Assembly (NCBI RefSeq): GCF_937863155.1
Contig: NZ_CALMFB010000063.1
Coordinates: forward strand, 1-37,019
Length of the DNA: 37,019 bases
Origin: an uncultured Brevundimonas sp.
GTDB lineage: Bacteria; Pseudomonadota; Alphaproteobacteria; Caulobacterales; Caulobacteraceae
Direction of reading: 5' to 3'
The notes below the pieces were generated by a model, which was not told the DNA's origin, did not search any database, and worked only from the letters and a program-made list of their open reading frames with translations. Made by a program: the position numbers and the translations under genes. Below are positions 17,831 through 26,489 of the stretch, in pieces. Positions within the stretch are counted from its first letter, which is position 1; each line of letters begins with the position of its first letter.

Positions 17831-17983
17831 ATAGGTCTTCTCTCTCGCCGCCGGGAGGGGGATGAATCCGTAGCGGTCGGACAGCCGCCGCTGTCCTGTG
17901 TTCAAACTGCCACGCCTGCGAAAAAACGTCAATGCGCCTCGCAGGCGAATCCGCCTGTGTCCAGCGGAACACGGCGGCGCAGG
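17831..17983 (-). other. Non-coding stretch between lolA and its terminator
   Basis: These 153 bases lie between the lolA stop and the terminator hairpin. I see no credible gene. A second hairpin, GGACAGC / GCTGTCC with a 4-base loop, lies at 17879-17896. An A+T-richer patch (GAAAAAACGTCAA, 17919-17931 on the plus strand) lies upstream of it. It is probably a long structured 3' end of lolA mRNA; a small RNA made from this end is possible. Confidence 0.4.
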
Positions 17984-18625
17984 TCAGTTCCGGCCCGGAC
18001 GGCGGGTCGGATCCCGCAACTGGAACAGGTTGGCCGCCAGGCCGGACGCCGGCGCCAGAGAGGTCAGCTGGGTGCGGGTGCGGCCACCCTGGGCGTCCGT
18101 GATCGTCCATTCCTGCAGCCGCAGCGGTTCGCCCGCGAAGGCCAGGATGACCGAGCCTTCGTTGGGGCGGCGGCTGTCGCGCGCGGTGATGGCGAAGGCG
18201 CCGGACGCCATGCGGGTGATGCGGTCGATCCGCACCCCCTGGTCCAGCCGCACATTGCGCGCCAGGAAGGTCGACAGCGGGGTCTGGCCCAACGGCACCT
18301 GGCGGAACACGTTCAGGCGCGGGTCGTAGCGCATGACGTTCGATCCGTCCGAGACGACCAGCAGGCCCGCCGGTTCGGTATACTCGAACCGCATCTTGCC
18401 GGGCCGTTGCAGCCAGAAACGGCCGCGACGCACCTGGCCGCCCGGGCCGGTTTCAGTGAACTCGCCCTGGGCCGAGGTCAGGCCCTGAAGATAGCTCTGG
18501 GCGCGGGCCAGAACGGCCTGGTCGTCGGCGGACAGACCGCTTTGCGCCAGCACCGGGCCGGACAGGCCCGCAAGGGCGGCGGCGGCCGGCAGGCCGAACG
18601 TCAGATCGCGACGAGACAGGGTCAT
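17984..18625 (-). CDS. lolA: Outer-membrane lipoprotein carrier protein LolA
   Basis: A 213-residue periplasmic carrier that takes lipoproteins from the LolCDE transporter to the outer membrane. The exported N-terminus MTLSRRDLTFGLPAAAALAG has a twin-arginine-like SRRDLT followed by a hydrophobic stretch and ends near VLAQ. The mature part shows GEFTETGPGGQVRRGRFWLQ, RPGKMRFEYTEPAGLLVVSD, and LSTFLARNV, the usual LolA pattern of a half-open beta barrel. Start and length fit the family. Together with lnt and lptE in this window it belongs to envelope assembly. Confidence 0.92.
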   Translation of the reverse strand: MTLSRRDLTFGLPAAAALAGLSGPVLAQSGLSADDQAVLARAQSYLQGLTSAQGEFTETGPGGQVRRGRFWLQRPGKMRFEYTEPAGLLVVSDGSNVMRYDPRLNVFRQVPLGQTPLSTFLARNVRLDQGVRIDRITRMASGAFAITARDSRRPNEGSVILAFAGEPLRLQEWTITDAQGGRTRTQLTSLAPASGLAANLFQLRDPTRRPGRN

Positions 18626-18794
18626 AAAGGGCTCCGCATCCTTACGGTTGGTCCAGCCGCCACGATGAACCGGCGACGGGGCGAGGTGATGACGCCAGCC
18701 AGACCATATTCCGGCGGCCCGATGAAGCGCTGTTCATCGCCGGATGTTCCGGCAACCGCGCGATGCGCCCGGTTTCGTCTGTGTTTGCGGGCGA

Positions 18795-18823
18795 TTGACG
18801 GAACCGAAACGGGCGCTGACAAC
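18795..18823 (+). promoter_or_regulatory. Candidate housekeeping promoter of the AI-2E-type transporter
   Basis: TTGACGG (18795-18801) and GCTGACAAC (18815-18823), 13 bases apart, fit the Caulobacter sigma-73 pattern (TTGACGS, 10-14 bases, GCTANAWC) with one mismatch in the second box. The ATG at 18831 would then be at or very near the transcript start, consistent with the lack of a Shine-Dalgarno sequence. Confidence 0.45.
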
Positions 18824-18830
18824 GTCAGCC

Positions 18831-20024
18831 ATGAAACCCGCCATCGCCGTCCCGACCTCGACCGTCGCCCGCAACGCCCTGGTGCTGATCGCCGTGGTGG
18901 CGGGCGGGGCCGCCGTCTACTGGCTGCGGGACATTCTGACGCCCCTGGCCATGGCCATCTTCCTGATGATCATGATCGACGGGGTGAAGCGCTCGATCGA
19001 GGCGCGCGCGGGACTGAGTCCTCGCTGGGCGGGGATCGCGGCCCTGCTGGTCGTGCTGGCCGGCTTCATCGCCTCGATCTGGATCATCGTCGATGGGGCG
19101 GCGGGCTTCTTCACCGATGCGTCCGGCGTCAGCGCCAACATCGGCCCGAGGCTGGACCAGGTTCTGAGAGACCTCTCGCGTCTGATCGGCATGGAGACGC
19201 CGCCGACAGCGGCCGAGCTTATCGCCGGCATCGATCTGAGGGGCTATCTGACCCAGCTGGCCTTCCAAGCCCAGGGCATCATGTCCGGCGCCTTCTTCGT
19301 CATGGTCTATCTGGGGTTCCTGCTGGCGTCCCAGGCCGGGTTCCGTCGCAAGATCGTCGGCATGTTCCCCAACCGCGACAACCGCTCCGAGGCCATGGAG
19401 GTGTTCCAGCGCGTGCGCGGCGGAGTCGAGGGCTATCTGTGGGTTCAGACGGTGACCGGGGTCATGATCTGCGCCGCCGCCTGGGTGCTGATGCGGGTGG
19501 TGGGGCTTCAGAACGCCGAGTTCTGGACCTTCGTCATCTTCATCGTCGGCTTCATTCCGGTGCTGGGCGGCGCGGTGGCCGGCCTGGCGCCGCCGCTGTT
19601 CGCCCTGGTGCAGTTCCCGACCTATTGGCCCGCTCTGATCCTGCTGGTCGGACTACAGGCCATATTGTTCATCAGCGGCAATCTGATCCAGCCGCGCATG
19701 CAGGGCGACAATCAGAACATCGACCCGGTGGTGGTGCTGCTGGCCCTGGCCTTCTGGGGCAAGATCTGGGGCGTGGTGGGCATGTTCCTGTCCACGCCGC
19801 TGGCGGTCATGGCCATGGCCGTGCTGGCCGAGTTCAAGGGGTCGCGCTGGATGGCCATCCTGCTGTCGGGCGACGGCGAACCCTATGCTGACGCTGATCC
19901 CATCAAGGGCGTGCGGACCGAGGCGAAGCCGGCGCCCAAGACGCCTGCCAAGGCCCCCGCCAAACCCCCGGCCAAGGGGCGCGGCGCCGTGTCGCGGCCC
20001 CGCAAGGGTTCGTCGTCATCGTGA
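18831..20024 (+). CDS. AI-2E family transporter (PerM/TqsA-like)
   Basis: A 397-residue polytopic membrane protein. The start at 18831 gives a short cytoplasmic end, then TM segments at about 12-32, 38-48, 65-90, 150-170, and a bundle from about 205 to 350. Family marks are WIIVDGAAGFF, FIVGFIPVLGGAVAGLAPP, ILFISGNLIQPRMQGDN and FWGKIWGVVGMFLSTPLAVM. Members include TqsA, which exports AI-2, and Na+/H+ antiporters; the substrate here is unknown. The last 45 residues are a Lys/Pro/Ala-rich tail (KPAPKTPAKAPAKPPAKGRG) ending in poly-Ser, likely disordered and cytoplasmic. Confidence 0.9.
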   Translation: MKPAIAVPTSTVARNALVLIAVVAGGAAVYWLRDILTPLAMAIFLMIMIDGVKRSIEARAGLSPRWAGIAALLVVLAGFIASIWIIVDGAAGFFTDASGVSANIGPRLDQVLRDLSRLIGMETPPTAAELIAGIDLRGYLTQLAFQAQGIMSGAFFVMVYLGFLLASQAGFRRKIVGMFPNRDNRSEAMEVFQRVRGGVEGYLWVQTVTGVMICAAAWVLMRVVGLQNAEFWTFVIFIVGFIPVLGGAVAGLAPPLFALVQFPTYWPALILLVGLQAILFISGNLIQPRMQGDNQNIDPVVVLLALAFWGKIWGVVGMFLSTPLAVMAMAVLAEFKGSRWMAILLSGDGEPYADADPIKGVRTEAKPAPKTPAKAPAKPPAKGRGAVSRPRKGSSSS

Positions 20025-20315
20025 CGTCTTGAAGCGGGCGACGGGCGCCCTATCTCTTGTTCAGACGGCGCGGGCCTCCCCCTCCCCCCACGGCCCCCCG
20101 TTCAGCGAGCGCCGGCTTCCCCTCCCCTCCTGAGGCCGGCCCGCCAGGCCGCCGAGCGCCCCGCGCCCGGCGGCCTTGTCGTTTCTGGCGTCGCTCGCGC
20201 CGCCGTGGCGCAGGTGAACGCCGGTCACATGGCTTTTCCGGCTTCCCCGGATCGTTGCTCTGGCCTAGTCAGCAAGGGCGGCGACGTCGCGCCGTGTCTG
20301 AAGAGCCTGCACATC
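20025..20315. other. Non-coding stretch before gdhZ
   Basis: About 290 bases lie between the transporter stop and the gdhZ start. The middle is rich in CCCCTCCC tracts and in GGCCGGCC-like short inverted repeats, without a clear terminator. An open frame runs back from gdhZ to 20205 but lacks a ribosome-binding site and family similarity, so I treat it as leader. I see no clear promoter. Confidence 0.4.
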
Positions 20316-23300
20316 ATGTCCGCCGCTGACCCGCGCCCCGTCCCGCCCCAGAGCGTTGATCTGGAGTCGCTGAGGATGACGATGGCGCGGACGCTGGGCC
20401 AGAAGGCCCTGGACGACCGCCAAGGCCTGTTCGCCGCCCAGGCGCACGAGGACTACGCCGCCGACGAGACGCCCGAACTGGACGTCGAAGCCTTCGCCGC
20501 CCTGCTGGCCGAGGCCTGGGCCGCGGCCGAGGCGCGCCCCTGCGGCGCCCCCGCTCAGATCACCGTGCGTCCGCTCAGCGCCGGCGCCGGACGCGGCGCC
20601 TATGACCTGGTCCAGATCATCCAGGACGACAGCCCCTTCTTGGTCGACAGCGTGATGGGCGAGCTGGCCGACGCCGGCGTGACCGTGCGCGCCCTGTTCC
20701 ACCCGGTGACGCCCGAGGCGGGCGGCCAGGAATCCGTCATCCTGGTGGTGATCGACCCCCTGCCGCAGGAACGTCGCGACGCCCTGGGCGAAGGCCTGTC
20801 GGCGGCGCTGGGCGACGTGCGCGCCGCCGTGGCCGACTATCAGGCCATGGTCGAGCTGATGAAGCGGTCGGTGGCCCAGTTGGAGTCCTCGGCGTCAACC
20901 GTTGACGCCGAAGTGGTCAAGGAACAGGCCGAGTTCCTGCGCTGGCTCAAGGGCGATCATTTCGTCTTCCTGGGCGCGCGCGATTATGAATACCCGCGCA
21001 CGAAGGACGGCGGCTATGAGGCCGAGGCGCCGCTGTCGCAGGCCAGCGAGGGTCTGGGCGTCCTGCGCGACCCGAACCGCACCGTGCTGCGCCGGGCCAG
21101 CGAACCCGCCGTGCTGACCAAACAGATGAAGCGCCAGCTGGACCTGGGCGATCCGGTCACCGTGGCCAAGGCCAACGCCCGCTCGCGCGTTCATCGCCGC
21201 GCCTATATGGATTACATCGGGGTCAAGCGGTACGGGCCGGACGGCAAGCCGTCGGGCGAAACCCGCTTCGTCGGCCTGTTCACGGCCGAGGCCTATGACC
21301 GCGCCGCGTCCGAGGTGCCGCTGGTGCGGCGCAAGGTGTCCAACGCCCTGAAGCGCGCGGGCAAGGCGCCGGGCAGCCACAATGAAAAGCGGCTGAAGAA
21401 CATCCTGGAGAACTATCCCCGGGACGAGCTGTTCCAGATCAGCGAGGACGAGCTGCTGTCCATCGCGCTTAGCGTGCTGCACCTGTACGATCGGCCGCGC
21501 ATCCGCCTGTTCACGCGGGTGGACCCATTCGACCGCTTCGCCTCGGTCCTGGTCTATGTGCCGCGCGAACGCTACGACGTGTCGGTGCGCCAGCGCATCG
21601 GCCGCATCCTGGCCGAGGCCTGGGGCGGGCGCGTCTCGGCCTGGTATCCGCAGCTGTCGGACCAGCCGCTGGTGCGCATCCACTACATCATCGGCGTCGA
21701 GGCGGGGAACCATCCGACCCCCGATCCCGTCGCGCTGGAGGCCCGCGTGGCCGAGGCGGGGCGCGGCTGGGTCGACCGGTTCGAGAGCGCCCTGCGCGAC
21801 GCCGACGTCGATGAGGTGGCGGTCGGGCCGACCAGCGCCAAATGGGCCGAAGCCTTCGGCGCCGGCTATCGCGACCGCTATGACGCGGCCGAGGCGGTGC
21901 GCGACTTCCTGTCGATCGACCGGCTGAACGCCACGGGCCAGAAGGACGGCGGCGAGCCGGTGGCCGTGCGCGCCTTCCGCACGGCGGACGACAGCCCTCT
22001 GCAATTCCGGTTCAAGCTGTACCGGCGCGGGTCGGCCGTGCCCCTGTCGGACGTGCTGCCGATCCTGGCCGACATGGGTCTGAAGACGCTGGAGGAATGG
22101 GGCCACGCCATCCGTCCCACCGGCGACGCGGAAATCCATGTCCATGAATTCCTGCTGGAAGACCCGCGCGGCGATCTTCTGACCTTCGGCGACATCCAGG
22201 GGCCGTTCGAGGCCGCCTTCGGCGCCGTCTGGGACGGCCGCACCGAAAGCGACGGCTTCAATCGCCTGGTGCTTGAGCTGGGCGTCGACTGGCGTCAGGC
22301 CGCCCTGGTGCGCACCCTGGCCCGTTACCGTCAGCAGACGGGCCTGGACCCCAGCCAGGCGGTTCAGGAAGAAGCCCTGCGCGACTATCCCGACATGGCG
22401 CGGGTGCTGCTGTCGCTGTTCGCGGCCAAATTCGATCCCGATGCCGGCGTGGCGGACCGCGAGGCGGCGACCGCCGAACTGGTCGACAAGGGTCTGGCCC
22501 TGCTGCAGGGCGTCAAGGCGCTGGACCACGACCGGGTGCTGCGCCGCCTGATGCTGCTGATCCAGGCGATCAAGCGCACCAACTTCTATCAGACCACGGC
22601 CGACGGCGGCTTCAAGCCGCACATCTCGATCAAGATCGCCTCGCGCGAGCTGGACGACCTGCCGTTGCCCAAGCCGTTCCGCGAGATATTCGTCTGGGCG
22701 CCGCACATCGAGGGGGCGCACCTGCGCTTCGGCCCGGTGGCGCGCGGGGGGCTGCGCTGGTCCGACCGCCGCGACGACTTCCGCACCGAGGTGCTGGGCC
22801 TGGTCAAGGCGCAGCAGGTCAAGAACGCCGTCATCGTGCCGGTCGGGTCCAAGGGCGGCTTCTATCCCAAATGCCTGCCGCGCGGCGGCGATCGCGACGC
22901 CATCCAGGCCGAGGCGATCCGCGCTTATCGCACCTTCCTGTCGGGCATGCTGGACGTCACCGACAACATCGGCGCCGACGGGTCGGTGATCCCGCCCGAA
23001 CGCGTCGTGCGCTGGGAAGGGGACGATCCCTATCTGGTCGTGGCCGCCGACAAGGGCACGGCCACCTTCTCGGACATCGCCAACGGCATTTCGGCGAACT
23101 ACGGCTTCTGGCTGGACGACGCCTTCGCGTCCGGCGGATCGGTCGGCTATGACCACAAGGTCATGGGCATCACCGCCCGCGGGGCGTGGGAGGCGGTCAA
23201 GCGCCACTTCCGCGAAATGGGCAAGGACATCCAGTCCGAACCCTTCACCGTGGTCGGCGTCGGCGACATGTCGGGCGACGTGTTCGGCAACGGCATGCTG

Positions 23301-25166
23301 CTCAGTCAGGCGACCAAGCTGGTCGCCGCCTTCGACCACCGCGACATCTTCATCGACCCCAACCCGGACCCGGCCACGTCGTGGGCCGAGCGCAAACGCC
23401 TGTTCGAACTGCCGCGCTCGTCCTGGCAGGACTATGACAAGGCGCTGATCTCGGCCGGCGGCGGCGTCTTCCCGCGCGCGTCCAAGTCGATCGACCTGAC
23501 GCCGGAAATCCAGGCACTGCTGGGCATCGAGGCCGCCTCGGTCGATCCGGCGACCCTGATGCAGGCCATCCTGCGGGCCGAGGCCGAGCTGCTGTATTTC
23601 GGCGGCATCGGCACCTATGTGAAGGCCGCGAACGAGACCAACGCCCAGGCTGGCGACAAGGGCAATGACGCCATCCGAATCGACGGCGCCGAACTGCGGG
23701 CCCAGGTGGTGGGCGAAGGGGCCAACCTGGGCATGACCCAGGCGGGCCGCATCGAGGCCGCGCGCAACGGCGTGCGCATCAACACCGACGCCATCGACAA
23801 CTCGGCCGGCGTCGACAGCTCGGACCACGAGGTCAACATCAAGATCCTGACCGGCGCCGCCATCGCCGCCGGCTCGCTGAAGGCCGCGGACCGCAATGCG
23901 CTTCTGGCCTCCATGACCGACGAAGTCGGCCTGAAGGTCCTGGCCCACAACTATGACCAGACCCTGGCGCTCAGCCTGCAACAGGCCGAAGGGCCCGGCG
24001 CCCTGGACGCCCAGCAGCGGTTCATGCAGTGGCTGGGGGCCAAGGGCAAACTGGACCGCAAGGTCGAAGGGCTGCCCGACGATCTGAAGCTGGCCGAGAT
24101 GAAGGCTTCGGCCCAGGCGCTGACCCGACCCGAACTGGCGGTGCTGACCGCCTATTCCAAGCTGGAGCTGTTCGACGACATCGTGGCCACGACGGCGCCG
24201 GATGATCCCTTCTTCCACCGCACCCTGGTGCGCTATTTCCCCGGTCCGCTGGCGAAGTACGAGACCGACATGGAGCGGCATCGTCTGAAGCGCGAGATCA
24301 TCTCGACCGTGCTGTCGAACGAGATCGTCAACATGTGCGGCGCCACCTTCCCCGAACGCCTGCGCCTGTCGGCCCAGGTGGACACCGGGGCCATGACCGT
24401 GGCCTTTGAGGCGGCGCGCCAGGTGTTCCGTCTGGACGAGGCCTGGGACGCCGTCTCGGCCCTGGACCTGAAGATCCCGGCCGAGGCCCAGATGGCCCTG
24501 TACGCCGAGATCGCCACCGTGCTGCGGCGCCAGACCTATTGGCTGTCCAAGCGCGCGGCCCGTGACGGGGCGACGGTGGACGGGCTGATCGGCGCCTATC
24601 GCCCGGCGGCGGACGCCCTGCGCGCCGCCGGCGGCGGGGTGCTGAGCCGTTATGAGGCCGCGCGGCTGGACGAGCGGGTCCAGGCGTTCGAAGCCCTGGG
24701 CGCCCCGGCCGATCTGGCCCGCGACTTCGCCATGCTGCGGCCCTTGGTGGCCACCGCCGACATCGGCGATCTGGCGCGCGAGGCGGGCTGGGACGAACCG
24801 TCGATGGCCATGCTGTACCACCAGGTCGGCGCCGCCTTCGACTTCGACCGTCTGCGGTCGGCGGCGGGCCGCGTGTCCTCGGGCGATCATTTCGACCGGC
24901 TGGCGGTGCGCCGCCTGATCGAGGATCTGATGACCGAGCAACGCGACCTCACCCGCGCGGTGGCCGCCTCCACCAGCGTCGCGGCGGGGGCCAGCGAGGC
25001 GGCGGCCGAAACCGCCGTCGATGCCTGGATCGGGCCGCGCCTGGCCGAGGTCGAGGCCATCCGCGCCTCGGTCGACGAGATCGAGGCCTCGGGCGCGGGC
25101 TGGACCTTCGCCAAGCTGACCATCGCCAACGGCGCCATCCGCGCCTTGGCGTCCCTGGTCGGATAA
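20316..25166 (+). CDS. gdhZ: NAD-specific glutamate dehydrogenase, 180-kDa class
   Basis: A 1616-residue NAD-GDH of the large class, converting glutamate to 2-oxoglutarate and ammonia. A long N-terminal regulatory region (ACT-like, with DLVQIIQDDSPFLVDSVMGE near 100) precedes the catalytic core. The core has RGGLRWSDRRDDFRTEVLGL, PVGSKGGFYPK (near 844) and ANGISANYGFWL. The nucleotide-binding motif is VGVGDMSGDVFGNGML (about 980-995), followed by GEGANLGMTQAGRIEAA. In Caulobacter the homolog GdhZ also delays FtsZ assembly. The start at 20316 (MSAADPRPVP) is likely but has no Shine-Dalgarno sequence. The Caulobacter partner gene kidO is not beside it here; a universal stress gene follows after 10 bases. 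Confidence 0.95.
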   Translation: MSAADPRPVPPQSVDLESLRMTMARTLGQKALDDRQGLFAAQAHEDYAADETPELDVEAFAALLAEAWAAAEARPCGAPAQITVRPLSAGAGRGAYDLVQIIQDDSPFLVDSVMGELADAGVTVRALFHPVTPEAGGQESVILVVIDPLPQERRDALGEGLSAALGDVRAAVADYQAMVELMKRSVAQLESSASTVDAEVVKEQAEFLRWLKGDHFVFLGARDYEYPRTKDGGYEAEAPLSQASEGLGVLRDPNRTVLRRASEPAVLTKQMKRQLDLGDPVTVAKANARSRVHRRAYMDYIGVKRYGPDGKPSGETRFVGLFTAEAYDRAASEVPLVRRKVSNALKRAGKAPGSHNEKRLKNILENYPRDELFQISEDELLSIALSVLHLYDRPRIRLFTRVDPFDRFASVLVYVPRERYDVSVRQRIGRILAEAWGGRVSAWYPQLSDQPLVRIHYIIGVEAGNHPTPDPVALEARVAEAGRGWVDRFESALRDADVDEVAVGPTSAKWAEAFGAGYRDRYDAAEAVRDFLSIDRLNATGQKDGGEPVAVRAFRTADDSPLQFRFKLYRRGSAVPLSDVLPILADMGLKTLEEWGHAIRPTGDAEIHVHEFLLEDPRGDLLTFGDIQGPFEAAFGAVWDGRTESDGFNRLVLELGVDWRQAALVRTLARYRQQTGLDPSQAVQEEALRDYPDMARVLLSLFAAKFDPDAGVADREAATAELVDKGLALLQGVKALDHDRVLRRLMLLIQAIKRTNFYQTTADGGFKPHISIKIASRELDDLPLPKPFREIFVWAPHIEGAHLRFGPVARGGLRWSDRRDDFRTEVLGLVKAQQVKNAVIVPVGSKGGFYPKCLPRGGDRDAIQAEAIRAYRTFLSGMLDVTDNIGADGSVIPPERVVRWEGDDPYLVVAADKGTATFSDIANGISANYGFWLDDAFASGGSVGYDHKVMGITARGAWEAVKRHFREMGKDIQSEPFTVVGVGDMSGDVFGNGMLLSQATKLVAAFDHRDIFIDPNPDPATSWAERKRLFELPRSSWQDYDKALISAGGGVFPRASKSIDLTPEIQALLGIEAASVDPATLMQAILRAEAELLYFGGIGTYVKAANETNAQAGDKGNDAIRIDGAELRAQVVGEGANLGMTQAGRIEAARNGVRINTDAIDNSAGVDSSDHEVNIKILTGAAIAAGSLKAADRNALLASMTDEVGLKVLAHNYDQTLALSLQQAEGPGALDAQQRFMQWLGAKGKLDRKVEGLPDDLKLAEMKASAQALTRPELAVLTAYSKLELFDDIVATTAPDDPFFHRTLVRYFPGPLAKYETDMERHRLKREIISTVLSNEIVNMCGATFPERLRLSAQVDTGAMTVAFEAARQVFRLDEAWDAVSALDLKIPAEAQMALYAEIATVLRRQTYWLSKRAARDGATVDGLIGAYRPAADALRAAGGGVLSRYEAARLDERVQAFEALGAPADLARDFAMLRPLVATADIGDLAREAGWDEPSMAMLYHQVGAAFDFDRLRSAAGRVSSGDHFDRLAVRRLIEDLMTEQRDLTRAVAASTSVAAGASEAAAETAVDAWIGPRLAEVEAIRASVDEIEASGAGWTFAKLTIANGAIRALASLVG

Positions 25167-25176
25167 GGGCGCGCAT

Positions 25177-25653
25177 ATGGGCGGGGCCGTGAGAAAATTC
25201 CTGGTCGTCGTCGACGACAGCCCGGAGTTCGACGCGGCCCTGCGCTATGCCTGCCGCCGCGCCCGCTCGACCGGCGGTCGGGTGGCCCTGCTGCGGGTCA
25301 TTCCGCCCGGCACGGACCAGCACTGGTCCGGCGTGCGCGAAGAGATCGAGCGCCAGCAGCGCGACGAGGCCGAGGCCCTGCTGTCGCGACTGGGCCAGGA
25401 GGCGGCCGAGCGATCGGGCGCCCAGGCCCTGTTCCTGATCGAGGAGGGCGAGCCGGTCGAGGCGATCCGCAAAGTCGTGGGCGATGATCCCGACATCAAG
25501 ATCATGGTCCTGGCCGCCGCCGGGGGCGCGCGTGGGCCGGGGCCGCTGGTGTCGGCCGTCCTGAAGCACGGCGCGGCCTTCGGCGGGCGCAAGCTGCCGG
25601 TCACCATCGTGCCGGGCGAGCTGACCGAGAAGGACATCGAGGATCTGGCCTGA
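25177..25653 (+). CDS. Universal stress protein (UspA family)
   Basis: A 158-residue Usp-fold protein. The N-terminal strand and Asp (KFLVVVDDSPEFDAALRYAC) and ALLRVIPPG, IMVLAAAGGARGPGPLVSAV and LPVTIVPGELTEKDIEDLA mark the fold. The ATP-binding pattern of UspFG-type members (Gly-2x-Gly-9x-Gly-Ser/Thr) is not clean, so nucleotide binding is uncertain. It starts 10 bases after gdhZ and probably shares its transcript, suggesting a link with nitrogen or carbon starvation. A GCGCTAACGCT-type hairpin just behind it may end the operon. Confidence 0.88.
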   Translation: MGGAVRKFLVVVDDSPEFDAALRYACRRARSTGGRVALLRVIPPGTDQHWSGVREEIERQQRDEAEALLSRLGQEAAERSGAQALFLIEEGEPVEAIRKVVGDDPDIKIMVLAAAGGARGPGPLVSAVLKHGAAFGGRKLPVTIVPGELTEKDIEDLA

Positions 25654-25660
25654 TCTTGTT

Positions 25661-25706
25661 GCGCTAACGCTAGGCTCGCGGAGCCTCGCTGCTTGAGCGC
25701 GAAAAA
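25661..25706. repeat. GCGCTAACGCT-type hairpin repeat
   Basis: GCGCTAACGCT, an inner hairpin AGGCTCGCGGAGCCT, then CGCTGCTTGAGCGC. The outer GCGCT and AGCGC can also pair. It starts 7 bases past the universal stress gene and resembles the units at 4773-4810 and 4861-4902 behind ftsK. A terminator role is plausible from the position. Confidence 0.6.
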
Positions 25707-25708
25707 TT

Positions 25709-25824
25709 CTCCCTCCCCCGAAGTGGGGAGGGTGGATGGCGCGAAGCGACAGACGGGTGGGGCGACGCGGGCAGACTTTCCCACCCGGCGCTGGCGCGCC
25801 ACCCTCCCCATAAAGGGGAGGGAG
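25709..25824. repeat. Large imperfect intergenic palindrome (type 3)
   Basis: Arms 25709-25762 and 25780-25824. The outer hairpin in each arm reads CTCCCTCCCC ... GGGGAGGGTGG and the inner block GGGTGGG, with variable middles (GCGCGAAGCG and GCGCGCCAGCGC). It has the plan of the elements at 8336-8489 and 9550-9671 but a different sequence. It lies directly after the hairpin at 25661 and before nfu. Confidence 0.82.
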
Positions 25825-25863
25825 ACGGTTGCGCCTCGGGCCTCCAGAGCGCATCTGACGGCC

Positions 25864-26421
25864 ATGTTCATCCAGACCGAAGACACCCCGAACCCGAACG
25901 TCGTGATGTTCACGCCCGACCGGCTGGTGTCGGCCGAGGGGCCGCTGGACTATCCGAACGAAGAGGCGGCGGCGGCCTCGCCCCTGGCGCGGGCGCTGTT
26001 CGCCATCGACGGAGTGGCGGGGGTCTTCTTTGGGGCCGCGGCCGTGTCCGTCACGCGCCTGGCCGAAGGGCCGTCGTGGGCCGAGATGAAGCCGGCCGTC
26101 CTGACCGCCATCATGGACCATTTCGCCTCTGGCGCGCCCCTGGTCGATGTCGTGGCGGTGGAAGCGGCGGCCGCCGAGGACGACAGCGAGATCGTGGCCG
26201 AGATCAAGGCGCTGCTGGACAGCCGCATCCGCCCCGCCGTGGCCCAGGACGGCGGCGACATCCTGTTCGACCGCTTCGAGGAGGCGACCGGAACCCTGTA
26301 TCTGCAGATGCGCGGCGCCTGCGCCGGCTGTCCATCGTCGTCCGCCACCCTGAAGGCCGGGGTCGAGCAGATGATGCGCCACTATGTCCCCGAGGTGGAG
26401 CGGGTCGAACAGACCCTGTGA
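25864..26421 (+). CDS. NifU-like iron-sulfur scaffold protein (Nfu)
   Basis: A 185-residue two-domain Nfu. The N-terminal Nfu_N domain starts MFIQTEDTPNPNVVMFTPDR and includes LFAIDGVAGVFFGAAAVSVT. The C-terminal NifU domain (about 108-185) has RIRPAVAQDGGDILFDRFEE and GACAGCPSSS, with the cluster-binding pair Cys153 and Cys156. Nfu proteins carry 4Fe-4S clusters to target enzymes; MiaB, encoded downstream in this cluster, is such an enzyme. The start is set by the conserved N-terminus. In related genomes nfu lies close to tsaB-rimI-fur-miaB; here two regulator genes intervene. Confidence 0.94.
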   Translation: MFIQTEDTPNPNVVMFTPDRLVSAEGPLDYPNEEAAAASPLARALFAIDGVAGVFFGAAAVSVTRLAEGPSWAEMKPAVLTAIMDHFASGAPLVDVVAVEAAAAEDDSEIVAEIKALLDSRIRPAVAQDGGDILFDRFEEATGTLYLQMRGACAGCPSSSATLKAGVEQMMRHYVPEVERVEQTL

Positions 26422-26425
26422 CGGC

Positions 26426-26447
26426 CTGAAACGGCGGGCTGAAACGG
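26426..26447 (+). promoter_or_regulatory. Direct repeat CTGAAACGG before the first HTH regulator
   Basis: CTGAAACGG occurs twice (26426-26434 and 26439-26447), 13 bases apart, in the 68-base gap between nfu and the next gene. The core TGAAAC, in one orientation or the other, recurs four more times up to 27111, so it is a candidate binding site for one or both regulators encoded here. Confidence 0.45.
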
Positions 26448-26489
26448 ATTTGTCCTCGCGCACATCGGCGGCTTGGGTCATGATGGGCC

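Noticed and set aside
16961-19891. A 976-codon plus-strand open frame across xthA and lolA
   Set aside because: It crosses two well-supported minus-strand genes, a terminator and the transporter gene in another frame; low-complexity translation.
20205-20315. N-terminal extension of gdhZ
   Set aside because: In frame, but without ribosome-binding site or resemblance to the family; the ATG at 20316 begins a normal N-terminus.
20895-24941. A 1348-codon open frame antisense to gdhZ
   Set aside because: It is the mirror of a GC-rich, codon-biased gene. The translation is Gln/His/Arg/Gly-rich with no family pattern, while the plus strand encodes a complete NAD-GDH.
4773-25824. CRISPR array or insertion sequence
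   Set aside because: The repeats are palindromic and irregularly spaced without spacers, and no transposase or cas gene is present.
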